Below are positions 1 through 9,344 of a stretch of DNA of 64,000 nt, piece after piece. The notes beneath the pieces were generated by a model. That model did no database searches, was not told the DNA's origin, and worked only from the letters and a program-made list of their open reading frames with translations. This stretch comes from Caulifigura coniformis (GTDB lineage: Bacteria > Planctomycetota > Planctomycetia > Planctomycetales > Planctomycetaceae): contig NZ_CP036271.1 of the NCBI RefSeq assembly GCF_007745175.1, forward strand, positions 2,252,154-2,316,153, given 5' to 3'. The translations under genes and the position numbers were made by a program. How positions within the stretch are numbered: the stretch's first letter is position 1; the number at the start of each line of letters is the position of its first letter.

Positions 1-627
1 CCTCGCGTTCAGCTGATTCTCTGGGCGATCGTGGTTCCGCTGGCGGTCTTCACGAAACCAGGCATCCGCGTCTACGACGGCGAGCGTCTGTTTGGAGTGG
101 TCTTCCCGCTCTGGGGCGCACTCGCGGGACTCGGAGCCGCCATCTTGCTGCGGCGTTTCCCCGGTCGTACCACGGCGGGCCTGCTCACCGTCGGGCTGGC
201 CGCACAGGCGTGGGGGATCCCGGCCCTCAATCCGTTTCAGCTCAGTTACTACAACGCCCTCACCGGCGGCCTGGCCGGGGCCGATCGCCTTGGCTTCGAG
301 CGCAGTTACTGGATGGAAGGACTGACCGATTCCTTCCAGCGGGAGATCGTCGCCAAGATTCCTCGCGGCAGCCGGATCGACGTCGCCCCGGTGCTGCACC
401 CGATTTACCTGCCACACCTGCTCCGCCAGTCTCCGATCCTTCAGGCGGCCGGGATCTCCCTGGCCCCTTATGACGACAAGCGTCCCGACGGATCGCCCTA
501 CGTTCTTCTCTTTCAACGCAGGGCCGACCCCTGGACATCGCTCGATCCGCCCCCCGCCGGGACCACCATACTGGATGAAGTCAAACGTTCTGGCGTTCCT
601 CTCGTGACGCTGCTCAAACTGCCATAG
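1..627 (+). CDS. GT39/PMT-like glycosyltransferase, C-terminal part (5' end outside window)
   Basis: Open from the first base in frame 1, so the start lies upstream; 208 residues are visible. Hydrophobic segments alternate with short loops and are followed by a soluble tail. The motifs YDGERLFGVVFP and FQLSYYNALTGGLAGA, then GFERSYW, match the C-terminal region of integral-membrane glycosyltransferases of the ArnT/PMT (GT39) kind, which move sugars from polyprenyl-phosphate donors onto lipid or protein at the periplasmic face. The N-terminal catalytic loop with its acidic residues is not in the window, so activity cannot be judged. The family call comes from the C-terminal motifs only and the substrate is unknown. 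Confidence 0.7.
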   Translation, partial: PRVQLILWAIVVPLAVFTKPGIRVYDGERLFGVVFPLWGALAGLGAAILLRRFPGRTTAGLLTVGLAAQAWGIPALNPFQLSYYNALTGGLAGADRLGFERSYWMEGLTDSFQREIVAKIPRGSRIDVAPVLHPIYLPHLLRQSPILQAAGISLAPYDDKRPDGSPYVLLFQRRADPWTSLDPPPAGTTILDEVKRSGVPLVTLLKLP

Positions 628-701
628 GATGTCTTCGAGACTCCGCCGATCAGACGCGAGTCGTGGTTCCGGTCGAAACTTCTTCGTGCGAACGAGTCCA
701 A

Positions 702-1964
702 ATGCTCTCACAGCGCTGGCGCTGGAATCTGCAGCGTCTGACGAAGCGGCTCTGGGCGCGGGCAACGCTGTTTTGCCTTCTGGGCATCATCACCGCACTG
801 ATTGCCAATGTTCTTTCCCCCTACATCTCTTACCGACTGAGCAAAGGGCTCGGCGCGGATGCCGTCGAGAGCATCCTGACGATTCTCGCCTCCAGCATGC
901 TGACGGTGACCGTCTTCTCGCTCTCGACGATGGTCTCCGCCGCGTCCGCCGCCGCCAACGGCGCGACGCCGCGCGCCACGCGGCTGCTGCTGGAGGATTC
1001 CACCGCACAGTCCGCACTCTCGACGTTCCTGGGCGGGTTTCTCTTCAGCCTCGTCGGAATCATCGCCCTCAACTCGAATTACTACGGAGACGGTGGTCGA
1101 AGCGTCATGTTCCTCGTGACGCTCGCCGTGATCGGGATGATCGTGGTCACGCTGGTGCAGTGGATCGACTATCTCGCCCGACTGGGACGCGTCGGCGAAA
1201 CGATCGACCTCGTCGAGAAAACGGCGTCCACCATCATGCGGCAGTACGTGGAAGATCCGGACCTCGGCGGCACGCGCCTCGTTTCAATTCCTTCAGACGC
1301 ACTGCCGGTCACCACGAATTCGATTGGCTACCTGCTGCACGTCGATGCGGGACAACTCTCCGCCATCTCCGACGAACTCGATGCCGACATCTTCCTGGCA
1401 ACTCGCCCGGGAACGTACTGCTCTCCCGTGCGGCCGCTCGCCCATGTGTTGCCGCGCGGACAGGACTTCGACGAACAGGAGGCGACGCGAAAGATTCTGA
1501 AGGCGTTCTCCATCGGCGATGACCGTTCGTTCGACCAGGATCCTCGGTTTGGACTGGTCGTCCTCTGTGAAATCGGCTGCCGGGCGCTTTCGCCGGCGAT
1601 CAACGACTCCGGCACGGCCATCGACGTCATCGGCACACTGATTCGGGTCCTGTCGCCCCTGGCCGGCATCGACCGCGAGGATCGTGAAGTGAAGCACCCA
1701 CGTCTCTTCGTGCCGCGGATCTCGCTGGAAGACTTCTTCGAAGACGCATTCCTGCCGCTCGCCCGCGACGGAGCATCGCGCGTCGAAGTCGGACTTCGAC
1801 TCCAGAAAGCCGCGGCCGCCCTGGCATCTATGGGGCGCCCGGAGCTGACCACGGCCGCCGAAGGTTTCGCCGCTTCGGCGCTCGATCGCTCACTCCGGGC
1901 TCTGGAGTTTCAGGAAGATCGGGACCGCCTGGAACGGGAAGCGTTCCGATCAGAGACGCACTGA
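702..1964 (+). CDS. DUF2254 family predicted membrane protein
   Basis: A 420-residue protein. The N-terminal half has several membrane spans (around residues 18-40, 65-90, 110-130 and 145-165). The segment TVTVFSLSTMVSAASAAANG followed by ATPRATRLLLEDSTAQSALSTF is characteristic of DUF2254, and a soluble C-terminal half follows. The function of the family is not established. An upstream in-frame GTG at 663 would add 13 residues. I prefer ATG 702 because MLSQRWRW immediately before the first span resembles family N-termini. It begins 75 bases after the preceding gene on the same strand and may be co-transcribed with it. Confidence 0.8.
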   Translation: MLSQRWRWNLQRLTKRLWARATLFCLLGIITALIANVLSPYISYRLSKGLGADAVESILTILASSMLTVTVFSLSTMVSAASAAANGATPRATRLLLEDSTAQSALSTFLGGFLFSLVGIIALNSNYYGDGGRSVMFLVTLAVIGMIVVTLVQWIDYLARLGRVGETIDLVEKTASTIMRQYVEDPDLGGTRLVSIPSDALPVTTNSIGYLLHVDAGQLSAISDELDADIFLATRPGTYCSPVRPLAHVLPRGQDFDEQEATRKILKAFSIGDDRSFDQDPRFGLVVLCEIGCRALSPAINDSGTAIDVIGTLIRVLSPLAGIDREDREVKHPRLFVPRISLEDFFEDAFLPLARDGASRVEVGLRLQKAAAALASMGRPELTTAAEGFAASALDRSLRALEFQEDRDRLEREAFRSETH

Positions 1965-2101
1965 GACCAGCCATTCATTTCCCGTCGACGATCCCCGACA
2001 ACGGATTTGCCGCCGGTCGCGAATTCGCCGAGAATTCAGCGGCGGTCGCCGATCCGCTGAATCCCTGCTTGAAGTCTGCTGTTCCACTTTGTGACTGGTG
2101 A

Positions 2102-3607
2102 ATGATGCCCCAAGGCCTCGCGCTTCTTATCCGGGCCGGCAATCCCCTGATCGCCATCGAGACAGCTGACGAGCAGCGGGCACGCGAGATCGTCCTGCAG
2201 GCCGGAAAAGAGTGTGACCGGCTCACCATGGAGTGGTCCATGACGTGCGGTCTCAAGCCGATTGAGGCGGCCGGGTTCACGGATCTGGAAACGCTCGACA
2301 ACAAACCGATCGCGGCTCTCGAATACATTCGCGATATGGGGCCCGGGAACGCCGTCTACATCTTCAAGGACCTCGCTCCGCACGGCAAAGACGCACACCT
2401 GCACCGCACGATCCGCGACATCCTCCCCAGGATGACGGAATGGAACTCGACTCTCATCCTGATCGAGTCGCAACCGATCCCCGCCGAGCTTCGCCGGCTG
2501 ACCGTTCAATTCGAAATCGGCTGGCCGACCTTTGACGAACTCGAAAACGTCGTCAAAGCGACCTTCTCCAAGATCCGGCGGAACTCGAAGAAGGAAGTCA
2601 TCGGAAACGTCACCCGCCGCGAAGTGGAGCAGATCGTCCAGACGCTCCGCGGACTGAGTTGCGAGCAGGCCGAACGCGTTGTCGCAGCCGCCATCTATCA
2701 CGACCACTGCCTCACCGGGAACGACATCGCCAAGATCGTCGAAGCCAAACGCACTCTGCTCGGCTCCGCCGGGTGCCTGGAAGCGATCGCCGTCGACCTC
2801 CACATTGATGATGTCGCCGGCCTGCGGGCGCTGAAGGGCTGGCTCAAGCAGCGTCGTGGAGGCTACACACTCGAAGCCCGCGAGTTCGGTCTCGAGCCAC
2901 CGCGCGGCGTGCTCATGCTCGGCGTGCCCGGCTGCGGAAAGAGCCTGTGCGCCAAAGCCGTCGCGGCCGACTGGGGCATGCCGCTCCTCCGGCTCGATCC
3001 CGGCGTCCTCTACCAGAAGTACATCGGCGAAAGTGAAAGCCAGCTTCGGAAGGCGCTCTCACAGGCCGAGGCGATGGCCCCCGCCATTCTGTGGATCGAT
3101 GAAATCGAAAAGGCGTTCGCGTCTGCGTCCGAATCGTCCTCCGACGGTGGTTTATCCAAGCGGATGTTCGGGACGCTCCTGTCCTGGATGCAGGATCACC
3201 GCCATCCCATCTTCATGATCGCCACGGCCAACGACGTCTCGGCCCTGCCGCCGGAACTGATGCGTAAAGGCCGCTTCGACGAAGTGTTCTTCATCGATCT
3301 CCCGTCCCGCGCCGTCCGACTCGAAGTCCTCGCGATCCACCTGCGGAAGCGCAACCGCGATCCGCACAAGTTCGATCTCAGCGCCCTCGCCGATGCCACC
3401 GAAGGCTTCAGCGGCGCGGAGCTGGAACAGGTGATTGTGAGTGCGTTGTTCGAGGCGTTTTCGGAGCGGGCACAACTGTCGAACGAGCACCTGGTCGCGG
3501 CGGTCTGCCAGACGCGCCCCCTCGCTACACTGGCGGCCGAGCGGGTGCAGATCCTGAGAGACTGGGCCCTCGATCGGTGTGTGGACGCAGACGGGCCAAC
3601 GAAGTGA
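2102..3607 (+). CDS. AAA+ ATPase, Ycf46/FtsH-like
   Basis: A 501-residue cytoplasmic ATPase. The N-terminal ~240 residues form a separate domain that begins like Ycf46 proteins (an [19 protein letters not shown] stretch). The AAA+ core follows: Walker A GVPGCGKS at 274-281, Walker B ILWIDEIE at 329-336 (D333, E334), a sensor-1 Asn in IATAND, the arginine-finger region MRKGRFDE, and the lid GFSGAELEQ. There is no transmembrane segment and no HEXXH zinc motif, so it is not an FtsH protease. Ycf46-type ATPases are widespread in cyanobacteria and planctomycetes and have been linked to carbon-status responses in cyanobacteria; the role here is open. Two ATG codons (2102 and 2105) give nearly the same start. 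The next gene is on the same strand but weakly supported. Confidence 0.85.
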   Translation: MMPQGLALLIRAGNPLIAIETADEQRAREIVLQAGKECDRLTMEWSMTCGLKPIEAAGFTDLETLDNKPIAALEYIRDMGPGNAVYIFKDLAPHGKDAHLHRTIRDILPRMTEWNSTLILIESQPIPAELRRLTVQFEIGWPTFDELENVVKATFSKIRRNSKKEVIGNVTRREVEQIVQTLRGLSCEQAERVVAAAIYHDHCLTGNDIAKIVEAKRTLLGSAGCLEAIAVDLHIDDVAGLRALKGWLKQRRGGYTLEAREFGLEPPRGVLMLGVPGCGKSLCAKAVAADWGMPLLRLDPGVLYQKYIGESESQLRKALSQAEAMAPAILWIDEIEKAFASASESSSDGGLSKRMFGTLLSWMQDHRHPIFMIATANDVSALPPELMRKGRFDEVFFIDLPSRAVRLEVLAIHLRKRNRDPHKFDLSALADATEGFSGAELEQVIVSALFEAFSERAQLSNEHLVAAVCQTRPLATLAAERVQILRDWALDRCVDADGPTK

Positions 3608-3630
3608 TCGCCCAGAGCACGCCCGCCAGC

Positions 3631-4329
3631 ATGCCGGCCCCTTTCACACTCGATCTGGAGAATTGTGGCCGTCGTCAGCAAACCAGTGACAGCCGCATCC
3701 TTCAGATCGATTCTGGACGCGTGACCCGGTTGGAGCTCCGGTTCCGACGCGTTCCGGCGCCCATTGACGATTTCCCAACGGACGCACTGGCCTGCGAGAT
3801 TGATCTTTGTGACCGCGAGGGCGCAGTCTGGACAGCAACGTCGACTGTCACGGCCAGGCTCTTCCTGCAGCACCTGTTCGACGCGAGTCTGGATGGTGAC
3901 ATGAACCTGCATCACCTTGATCAGGCGCCGGCCACAATGCTGACACGTCTCGAAACTCAGATGCGCGTCACGGACGTGCGATTTTCCAGTGATGATCGGG
4001 GTGACCGCCAGCTCGTTTTCCATGACGGGGATGACATCGAACTGGTCCCCGTCAATTTCCGCTACACATCGCTTCACTTCGACATTGCTGGCATCGGCAA
4101 TGAACTGACTGTCTGCGTCAATGCTCGCAACTCAAACGGCCTCATGGATCAGATGACCGGGGAAGGCGTGGGGCCATTCGTGTTCCGGGCGCAAACCTCG
4201 CATCTCCTGAGGAATGACGCCCTGCTCGTTGAAGACCGCTGGCAGATCAACCCGTTCCCGCAGCCGCTCGTCTTTGAGCCCACGGATCGCACCGGCAAGC
4301 CACAACCACATGTCGCCATTGTGAACTGA
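3631..4329 (+). CDS. Doubtful hypothetical ORF, strand uncertain
   Basis: An open frame of 232 codons from ATG 3631; an ATG at 3577 overlaps the preceding gene. I recognise no family. Third-position GC in this frame is about two thirds, clearly below the ~85% seen in neighbouring genes, so coding support is weak. The opposite strand has two open stretches in one common frame, roughly 4132-4641 and 4077 downward, separated by a single TGA near 4129. The lower stretch contains two CxxC pairs (CQHC and CCPDC) that could be a zinc-binding relic. The region may be a decayed minus-strand gene, a genuine plus-strand orphan, or non-coding. Confidence 0.3.
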   Translation: MPAPFTLDLENCGRRQQTSDSRILQIDSGRVTRLELRFRRVPAPIDDFPTDALACEIDLCDREGAVWTATSTVTARLFLQHLFDASLDGDMNLHHLDQAPATMLTRLETQMRVTDVRFSSDDRGDRQLVFHDGDDIELVPVNFRYTSLHFDIAGIGNELTVCVNARNSNGLMDQMTGEGVGPFVFRAQTSHLLRNDALLVEDRWQINPFPQPLVFEPTDRTGKPQPHVAIVN

Positions 4330-4389
4330 CGTAAAAGGCCTGCCTTCGCGTACGATGGCCTCGCCGGTTCGCCACCCTCTCACGGCCCC

Positions 4390-6618
4390 ATGCAACTCGA
4401 CTCCACCAACTCCGCCCAGCTCACTTCTTCCCAGCGGCCTGTCCCGCTGGTGATGCGGGCCGATCTTGTCGTGGAAATGATGGCCTACGGCGATGCCCTC
4501 TACGCGGTCATCAAAGACCCCGTCGCCCTCAAATACTACCGACTGCAGCCGCAGCAGTTCGCGATGCTTGAGCGCCTCGATGGCCAGCGCAGCCTTGTCG
4601 ATCTGCGCGACGAACTGCAGCGCGATTTTCCCGCCGTCCACTTCAGCGTGGTGGATGTGCAGTCACTGGTGACCGACCTCCACGACAAGGGGCTCGTCGT
4701 CTCGGACCGGTATCGGCAGGGTGAGGTCCTGCGCCGCAAGCATCGCGAGCAATCAGCCAAGAAGATCCGGCAGACGGTCATGAACCCGCTCTACATCCGC
4801 CTTCCGGGCTGGGATCCCGACCGGACCCTCACCTGGATGGTCCGCTGGCTGGGGTGGCTCTTTCACCCGGTCACGGTGGCCCTGTTCCTCCTGATCGATG
4901 TCGCCTCGCTCATTTTTCTCGCGGTCCGGTTCGACGACATCTCGGCCCGACTTCCCGAGTTCCACCAGTTCTTCGCCTGGCCCAACCTCGCGTATCTGTG
5001 GGCCACCATGGCCCTCACCAAGGTGATTCACGAATTCGGGCACGGCCTGTCCTGCAAATACTTCGGCGCGGAATGCCACGGCATGGGCATCATGCTGCTC
5101 GTGTTCAGCCCCACCATGTACTGCGACGTCAGCGACTCGTGGATGCTCCGCAACAAGTGGCATCGCATCGCGATCGCCGCCGCGGGGATGTACATCGAAG
5201 TCTTCATTGCCGCGCTGGCCATCTTCATGTGGTGGGGCAGCCAGCCAGGCCTCTTCAATCACCTCTGCCTCAACGTCTTCTTCATCTCGACGGTCACCAC
5301 CGTCATGTTCAACGCCAACCCCCTGATGCGCTACGACGGCTACTACATGCTGTCGGACTACCTCGAAATTCCGAACCTGCGCCAAAAGGCCAGCCGGATG
5401 TTCCAGGAAGTCTTCTCGAAATACTGCCTGGGCTCCGAGATGCCCGTCGATCCGTTCATGCCGTCCCAGAAACGGCACTGGTTCGTGATTTACGCCATCG
5501 CCACGACCGTCTACCAGTTCGTGATCCTCTTCGGCGTGACGCTCTTCCTGTACACCGTGCTCAAACCGTATGGTCTACAGAGCATCGGAATCATGGCCGC
5601 CGTCTTCTCGCTGACAATGACGGTCGGCGGCCTGCTCTGGAGCCTCTTTCAACTCATTCGCATGCCACGCCCGGAACCCCTCAGCCGCTGGAGAGTCTCT
5701 TTCACGCTCGCCTGCGTGGCCGGCATCGGCGCGCTGGCGGTCATGGTTCCCGTCCCCTGGTATGCGGAGGCACCCTTCACGATCGCCCCCGTCCAGGAGG
5801 AAATGGTTTTCGCCTTCGTCCCCGGAACGCTCAAGGAAGTCCACAGGCGGGCAGGGGATGAAGTCCGGAAAGGCGACATCATCGCGGTTCTCGTCAACGA
5901 GGATCTCGAGCAGAAGCTCGACGAAGTGAAGGCGGAAGAAGCCGCGCAGCAGAAGGAAGTGCAGTCCTACCAGGACCTCGACCGCCCGAGGGACCTGCTC
6001 CTCGCAGAGCAGCATCTGGCGTCCCTCCAGGCCCAGCGTGCCGAGATGGAGAAAATGGTCGCCGAGTGCACGATCCGCGCGCCGCAGCCCGGCTTCATCG
6101 TCGCGGCCGAGAGAAAGCCCGAGCCCACGATCGAACAGGCGGAAGAGCGACTCAGCGGCTGGTCGGGCGATCCGCTGGGCCCGAAGAACATCGGCAGCCT
6201 CATCGAAGCGCGAACGCCCGTCTGCAGCATTGCGGCCAACTCGCGCTACGAGGCCCGCCTCCTCGTCGACCAGGGAGACCGTCGCGACATTGCCGTCGGC
6301 CAACAGGTACGCATGAAGCTCGAGCACCTGCCGGAATCGACCCTTGATGGCAAGGTGGAATCGATCTCCGCCCGGGGAATCGAATTCGTCCCGGCCGTGC
6401 TGTCGAACAAGTACAAGGGACCGCTCCCCACCGTCCAGGACCAGCAGGGCCGGGAGAAGCTCACCAGCCCCGCCTATCAGGCGGCCGTCCCGCTCGACGT
6501 TGATTCACTCGTCGTCCGCACCGGCATGCGGGGCCGGGCACGGGTCATCATCTCGCACCGCTCCGCCTGGGACTGGACCTGGCGCTGGCTGAGGACGACC
6601 TTCCAGTTCAAGGTGTAG
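4390..6618 (+). CDS. PqqD-like / M50 site-2-protease-like / HlyD-like fusion membrane protein
   Basis: A 742-residue protein with three parts. Residues 1-115 resemble a PqqD-type peptide-binding winged fold (LKYYRLQPQQFAMLERLDG). The middle is an integral-membrane M50 region with zinc motif HEFGH at 214-218 and the second motif NANPLMRYDG at 308-317, which supplies the third ligand D316. From about residue 465 there is a periplasmic HlyD/membrane-fusion part with a lipoyl-like hairpin, a coiled coil rich in Glu/Gln/Lys, and a barrel-like tail. All key zinc residues are present. Related planctomycete and peptide-export proteins are found in transport loci, which suggests export or processing of a peptide, but no partner gene or substrate is visible here. 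The gene ends directly against the converging fliS stop, with no gap. Confidence 0.8.
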   Translation: MQLDSTNSAQLTSSQRPVPLVMRADLVVEMMAYGDALYAVIKDPVALKYYRLQPQQFAMLERLDGQRSLVDLRDELQRDFPAVHFSVVDVQSLVTDLHDKGLVVSDRYRQGEVLRRKHREQSAKKIRQTVMNPLYIRLPGWDPDRTLTWMVRWLGWLFHPVTVALFLLIDVASLIFLAVRFDDISARLPEFHQFFAWPNLAYLWATMALTKVIHEFGHGLSCKYFGAECHGMGIMLLVFSPTMYCDVSDSWMLRNKWHRIAIAAAGMYIEVFIAALAIFMWWGSQPGLFNHLCLNVFFISTVTTVMFNANPLMRYDGYYMLSDYLEIPNLRQKASRMFQEVFSKYCLGSEMPVDPFMPSQKRHWFVIYAIATTVYQFVILFGVTLFLYTVLKPYGLQSIGIMAAVFSLTMTVGGLLWSLFQLIRMPRPEPLSRWRVSFTLACVAGIGALAVMVPVPWYAEAPFTIAPVQEEMVFAFVPGTLKEVHRRAGDEVRKGDIIAVLVNEDLEQKLDEVKAEEAAQQKEVQSYQDLDRPRDLLLAEQHLASLQAQRAEMEKMVAECTIRAPQPGFIVAAERKPEPTIEQAEERLSGWSGDPLGPKNIGSLIEARTPVCSIAANSRYEARLLVDQGDRRDIAVGQQVRMKLEHLPESTLDGKVESISARGIEFVPAVLSNKYKGPLPTVQDQQGREKLTSPAYQAAVPLDVDSLVVRTGMRGRARVIISHRSAWDWTWRWLRTTFQFKV

Positions 6619-7038
6619 TCAGGCGACGACCGCCCGCCGCGACGTCACGTCCAGCGACGGAATCTCTCCGGCGGCTTCCAGCTGGCGAGCTTCGTCCTGG
6701 ACCCCCTCGAACGCCGACTTCAGCGTGCGGATGATCCGGGCCGCGTCATTCCACGACGCGGAAGTATTCACGTTCACGCAGTGGTGGCAGAACGTCAGCA
6801 GGCGGCGGATATTGTCCGCTCCTCCATCCGGCCCCGGCTCGACGCCTTCCAGGATCGCCAGGAGCTGTTTGCGGGCGTGTACCGCCTTGGCGCTCGCCTG
6901 GTCGAGATCGTTCTGCTCAACGGCCGCGGCCCCTGCCAGCAGGGTGCGTTCCGTCGCCGCGTAAAGGGCGAGCAGAAGGTCGATCCGGGTCCACTGTGTC
7001 TGGGTGGAACGGCGGTAGGCCTGCTGGGCGAATGACAT
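6619..7038 (-). CDS. fliS: Flagellar export chaperone FliS
   Basis: A 139-residue helical protein starting MSFAQQAYRRSTQTQW. The N-terminal AYRRSTQTQ and the four-helix pattern (LLLALYAATERTLLAGAAAV then ARKQLLAILEGV) are typical of FliS, the cytoplasmic chaperone that binds the flagellin C-terminus and prevents premature assembly before export. It is the last gene of a minus-strand series fliC-fliD-fliS, the usual order. Length fits the family (about 120-140). The start codon is ATG at 7038 with no strong ribosome binding site. The C-terminal ~20 residues are not conserved. Confidence 0.85.
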   Translation of the reverse strand: MSFAQQAYRRSTQTQWTRIDLLLALYAATERTLLAGAAAVEQNDLDQASAKAVHARKQLLAILEGVEPGPDGGADNIRRLLTFCHHCVNVNTSASWNDAARIIRTLKSAFEGVQDEARQLEAAGEIPSLDVTSRRAVVA

Positions 7039-7106
7039 CGTGATTCAGTTCGTCGGGACGAGCTTTGGACAGTGCCTCTCGTCGGCCCTGCGATCCGTCA
7101 GCGGCA

Positions 7107-9101
7107 TTATTCGCCGTTGATGCCAGCCAGCTGCGCCGAGAGATAGGTCGCAGTCGTCTGGAGTGCCGAGATCGTGGTTTCGAGAGCGATGAACTGATCG
7201 TTCAGTTTCTTCTCCTGCTGGTCAAAGAAGTCGTTCTGGCGATCGATTGCGGTCTGAAGAGCCTTCAGCTTGTCGTCAAAACCGTCGTTGACGATCTTGA
7301 TCCGGCCTGTTGTCGCATCCAGCATCTTCCCGAGAGTCTGGTCAAGCCGCGCCCCCACGCCATGCGTGATCGTGATCGTTCCGTCCACGCCGGAAACGAC
7401 CTGGGACGTCGTCAGCGAAACGCGAATCTGCAGGCCGTCCGTGTTGGCGTTGCCCGATCTCGCCTGCAGAAGCCGCCCGTTCCCGGTGGCCAGCTCTTCC
7501 TGGCCGTCGATGATGAACGTTCCCGCCACATCCTTTCCGGTCGATGTCTCGGCCCCGGAGAATCCCAGCGCCGCGGCCGCAGTTCCGCCGGTCATCGCCA
7601 CCTGCGAGACCGAGCCGTAAGCATCCGACTGAATCGTGAGCTTGTCGCCCGCCAGGCCAACCGAAGCAATGCGTCCTGAGAAAGCCTCGTGGCTGTTCAG
7701 CGCCGCTTCCAGGGCGGACGCCAGTTCCGCGCGGGTATAGGTTCCGTGGGTGATCGTGATATCGGTCGCGGTTCGACCGTCAAGCTTCGCCGCCAGCGTG
7801 TCGTTCGTTCCATCGATGACGATCGAGGTCCCAATCGAGTTCGTGGCCGTAACGGCAGCCCGCTCTGCGGCCTGCGTGATGTCGACCTGGATGCCATTCG
7901 CAGGGGCCGCCGTTTTCGACGAGCCAAGCATGAACTCGATGCCGCCGTTGGAACTCACGCCGTCCAGCGCGAACAGCCGTTTGACGTCGTTGGCCGTCAC
8001 GCCCGGCATTTCGCCCGCGAAGACCTTCCCGAGCTTCGTCGCATCGAACTCCAGCTTGCCGTCGTTCGTGACCGTCACGCCGATGGCCGACAGCCGGTTG
8101 GCCTTGCCGTTCACGCCAGCCACCGTCCCAAGCACCGATTCCCGGACCGACTGCTGCAGACTCTGCGCGGTCGAGTTCCCCAGCAGGAGGCCGGCCTCGT
8201 TGTTCTCCGACGAGTATCGAAACTGCGTCGCGAACTCGTCCATCAGCGAGTTGTAACTGTCGACAAACTTCTGGACGGATTCGGTAGCCGCTTCGGTGTC
8301 GCGCGTCACCGTGATCGAGTACGTCTTGGTCGCATCCGCCTGCTTCAGGTTCAGCGTGACGCCGTTGATCAGGTTCGAGATCGTGTTGGTCGCGCTGGTC
8401 GACGTGACAGCGCCCGTGCCGGTGCCCAGTTGGACGACGGAATCCGCCGCCGCCTGCACCGGGTTGTTGAAATCGAACGTCGGCTGGACCGCGTTGCCTC
8501 CCGATGCTCCCAGGCTGTTCGTCAGCGTGATCTGGTTGGCGACGCCGGTCTTGCTGGACGTCAGCAGCAGCTTGAACGGCGTCCCGGGATTCGACGCATC
8601 CTGCACGATGGTGGCCGAGATCCCGATCCCCGCTCCGTTGATCGAATCGGCCAGCCCCTGCAGCGTGTTGTTCGTGCTGTCGATCGTGATCGTCGCGCTG
8701 CTGCTCGAACCGGCTTTGAGTTCGAACGTCCCCTGCGTGATCTCGGCGTCTTCGCTGGCGAAGCCCTGCGACGCGATCTGGTGCGCCTGCGCCAGCGAGT
8801 TGACTCTGACCTGGTACACGCCGGTCGCGGCGCGGGACGTGGCCGTCGCCACCAGCGCGTCTTCGTTCGAACTCGTGACCTTTCGCGCGTCGAAGACGTT
8901 GTTCAGAGACCGCGAGAGGGTGGTCGCCTGGCCCCGCAGCGAAATGATGTCCGCCTCGATCAGCTTGAACGCGGCCTGCTGATCGGTGACTTCCTTCTTC
9001 TGCGCCGTCAGGACGTCGATTCGCGTCTGACGGATCTTGAGCAGCTCCTGGACGATCGAGTCGGTGTCGATGCCGGTCGCGAGTCCGCTGATCGTGGGCA
9101 T
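7107..9101 (-). CDS. fliD: Flagellar filament capping protein FliD
   Basis: A 664-residue hook-associated protein 2. The N-terminus MPTISGLATGIDTDSIVQEL is the classic FliD start. N- and C-terminal heptad-rich helices (around 20-60 and 595-655, RQNDFFDQQEKKLNDQF) form the D0/D1 coiled coil. The middle is Ser/Thr/Ala-rich beta structure, long for the family (often 450-650), with an apparent extra insertion around 370-520. FliD caps the growing filament and promotes flagellin folding after export. It sits 69 bases upstream of fliS, and its start lies 243 bases past the fliC stop beyond a strong terminator, so it may have its own promoter or depend on read-through. Confidence 0.92.
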   Translation of the reverse strand: MPTISGLATGIDTDSIVQELLKIRQTRIDVLTAQKKEVTDQQAAFKLIEADIISLRGQATTLSRSLNNVFDARKVTSSNEDALVATATSRAATGVYQVRVNSLAQAHQIASQGFASEDAEITQGTFELKAGSSSSATITIDSTNNTLQGLADSINGAGIGISATIVQDASNPGTPFKLLLTSSKTGVANQITLTNSLGASGGNAVQPTFDFNNPVQAAADSVVQLGTGTGAVTSTSATNTISNLINGVTLNLKQADATKTYSITVTRDTEAATESVQKFVDSYNSLMDEFATQFRYSSENNEAGLLLGNSTAQSLQQSVRESVLGTVAGVNGKANRLSAIGVTVTNDGKLEFDATKLGKVFAGEMPGVTANDVKRLFALDGVSSNGGIEFMLGSSKTAAPANGIQVDITQAAERAAVTATNSIGTSIVIDGTNDTLAAKLDGRTATDITITHGTYTRAELASALEAALNSHEAFSGRIASVGLAGDKLTIQSDAYGSVSQVAMTGGTAAAALGFSGAETSTGKDVAGTFIIDGQEELATGNGRLLQARSGNANTDGLQIRVSLTTSQVVSGVDGTITITHGVGARLDQTLGKMLDATTGRIKIVNDGFDDKLKALQTAIDRQNDFFDQQEKKLNDQFIALETTISALQTTATYLSAQLAGINGE

Positions 9102-9256
9102 GAGAGGTCAGTCCGGAGCCGGAAACGAGAAGCTGGGAAGAACAGGCTGACAATGCATGCCGGAGAGGCCGGGAACGCCCCTGCGCCTTTCCGTCCTCCT
9201 CCTTAAGATCGGCACTCCCGCCAGTGACCCGCCAATCACCGGGCCCCGTTATGAAA

Positions 9257-9295
9257 ACATCCGTCGGAAGGCAGTCGTTGCCCTCCGACGGATGT
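9257..9295 (-). terminator. Rho-independent terminator after fliC
   Basis: A perfect 12-bp stem, ACATCCGTCGGA paired with TCCGACGGATGT, extended inward by GGCA/TGCC across one mismatch, with a loop of about 5 bases. Read on the minus strand the stem is followed by a TTTT run. It lies about 50 bases beyond the flagellin stop codon, between fliC and fliD, and should end or attenuate the abundant flagellin transcript. Confidence 0.85.
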
Positions 9296-9344
9296 GACGA
9301 GTCGCAAGATCCCGGAAGCGGCGAATGCCTCCGGCAACTCTTGA

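Noticed and set aside
629-1522. Long plus-strand ORF overlapping the DUF2254 gene
   Set aside because: Arg/His-rich shadow in another frame of a gene with clear family motifs.
2036-2803. Minus-strand ORF opposite the AAA+ ATPase
   Set aside because: Antisense shadow; no protein-like motifs and the ATPase is certain.
7689-9206. 505-codon plus-strand ORF opposite fliD
   Set aside because: Arg/Asp-rich antisense shadow of fliD, which has an unambiguous N-terminus.
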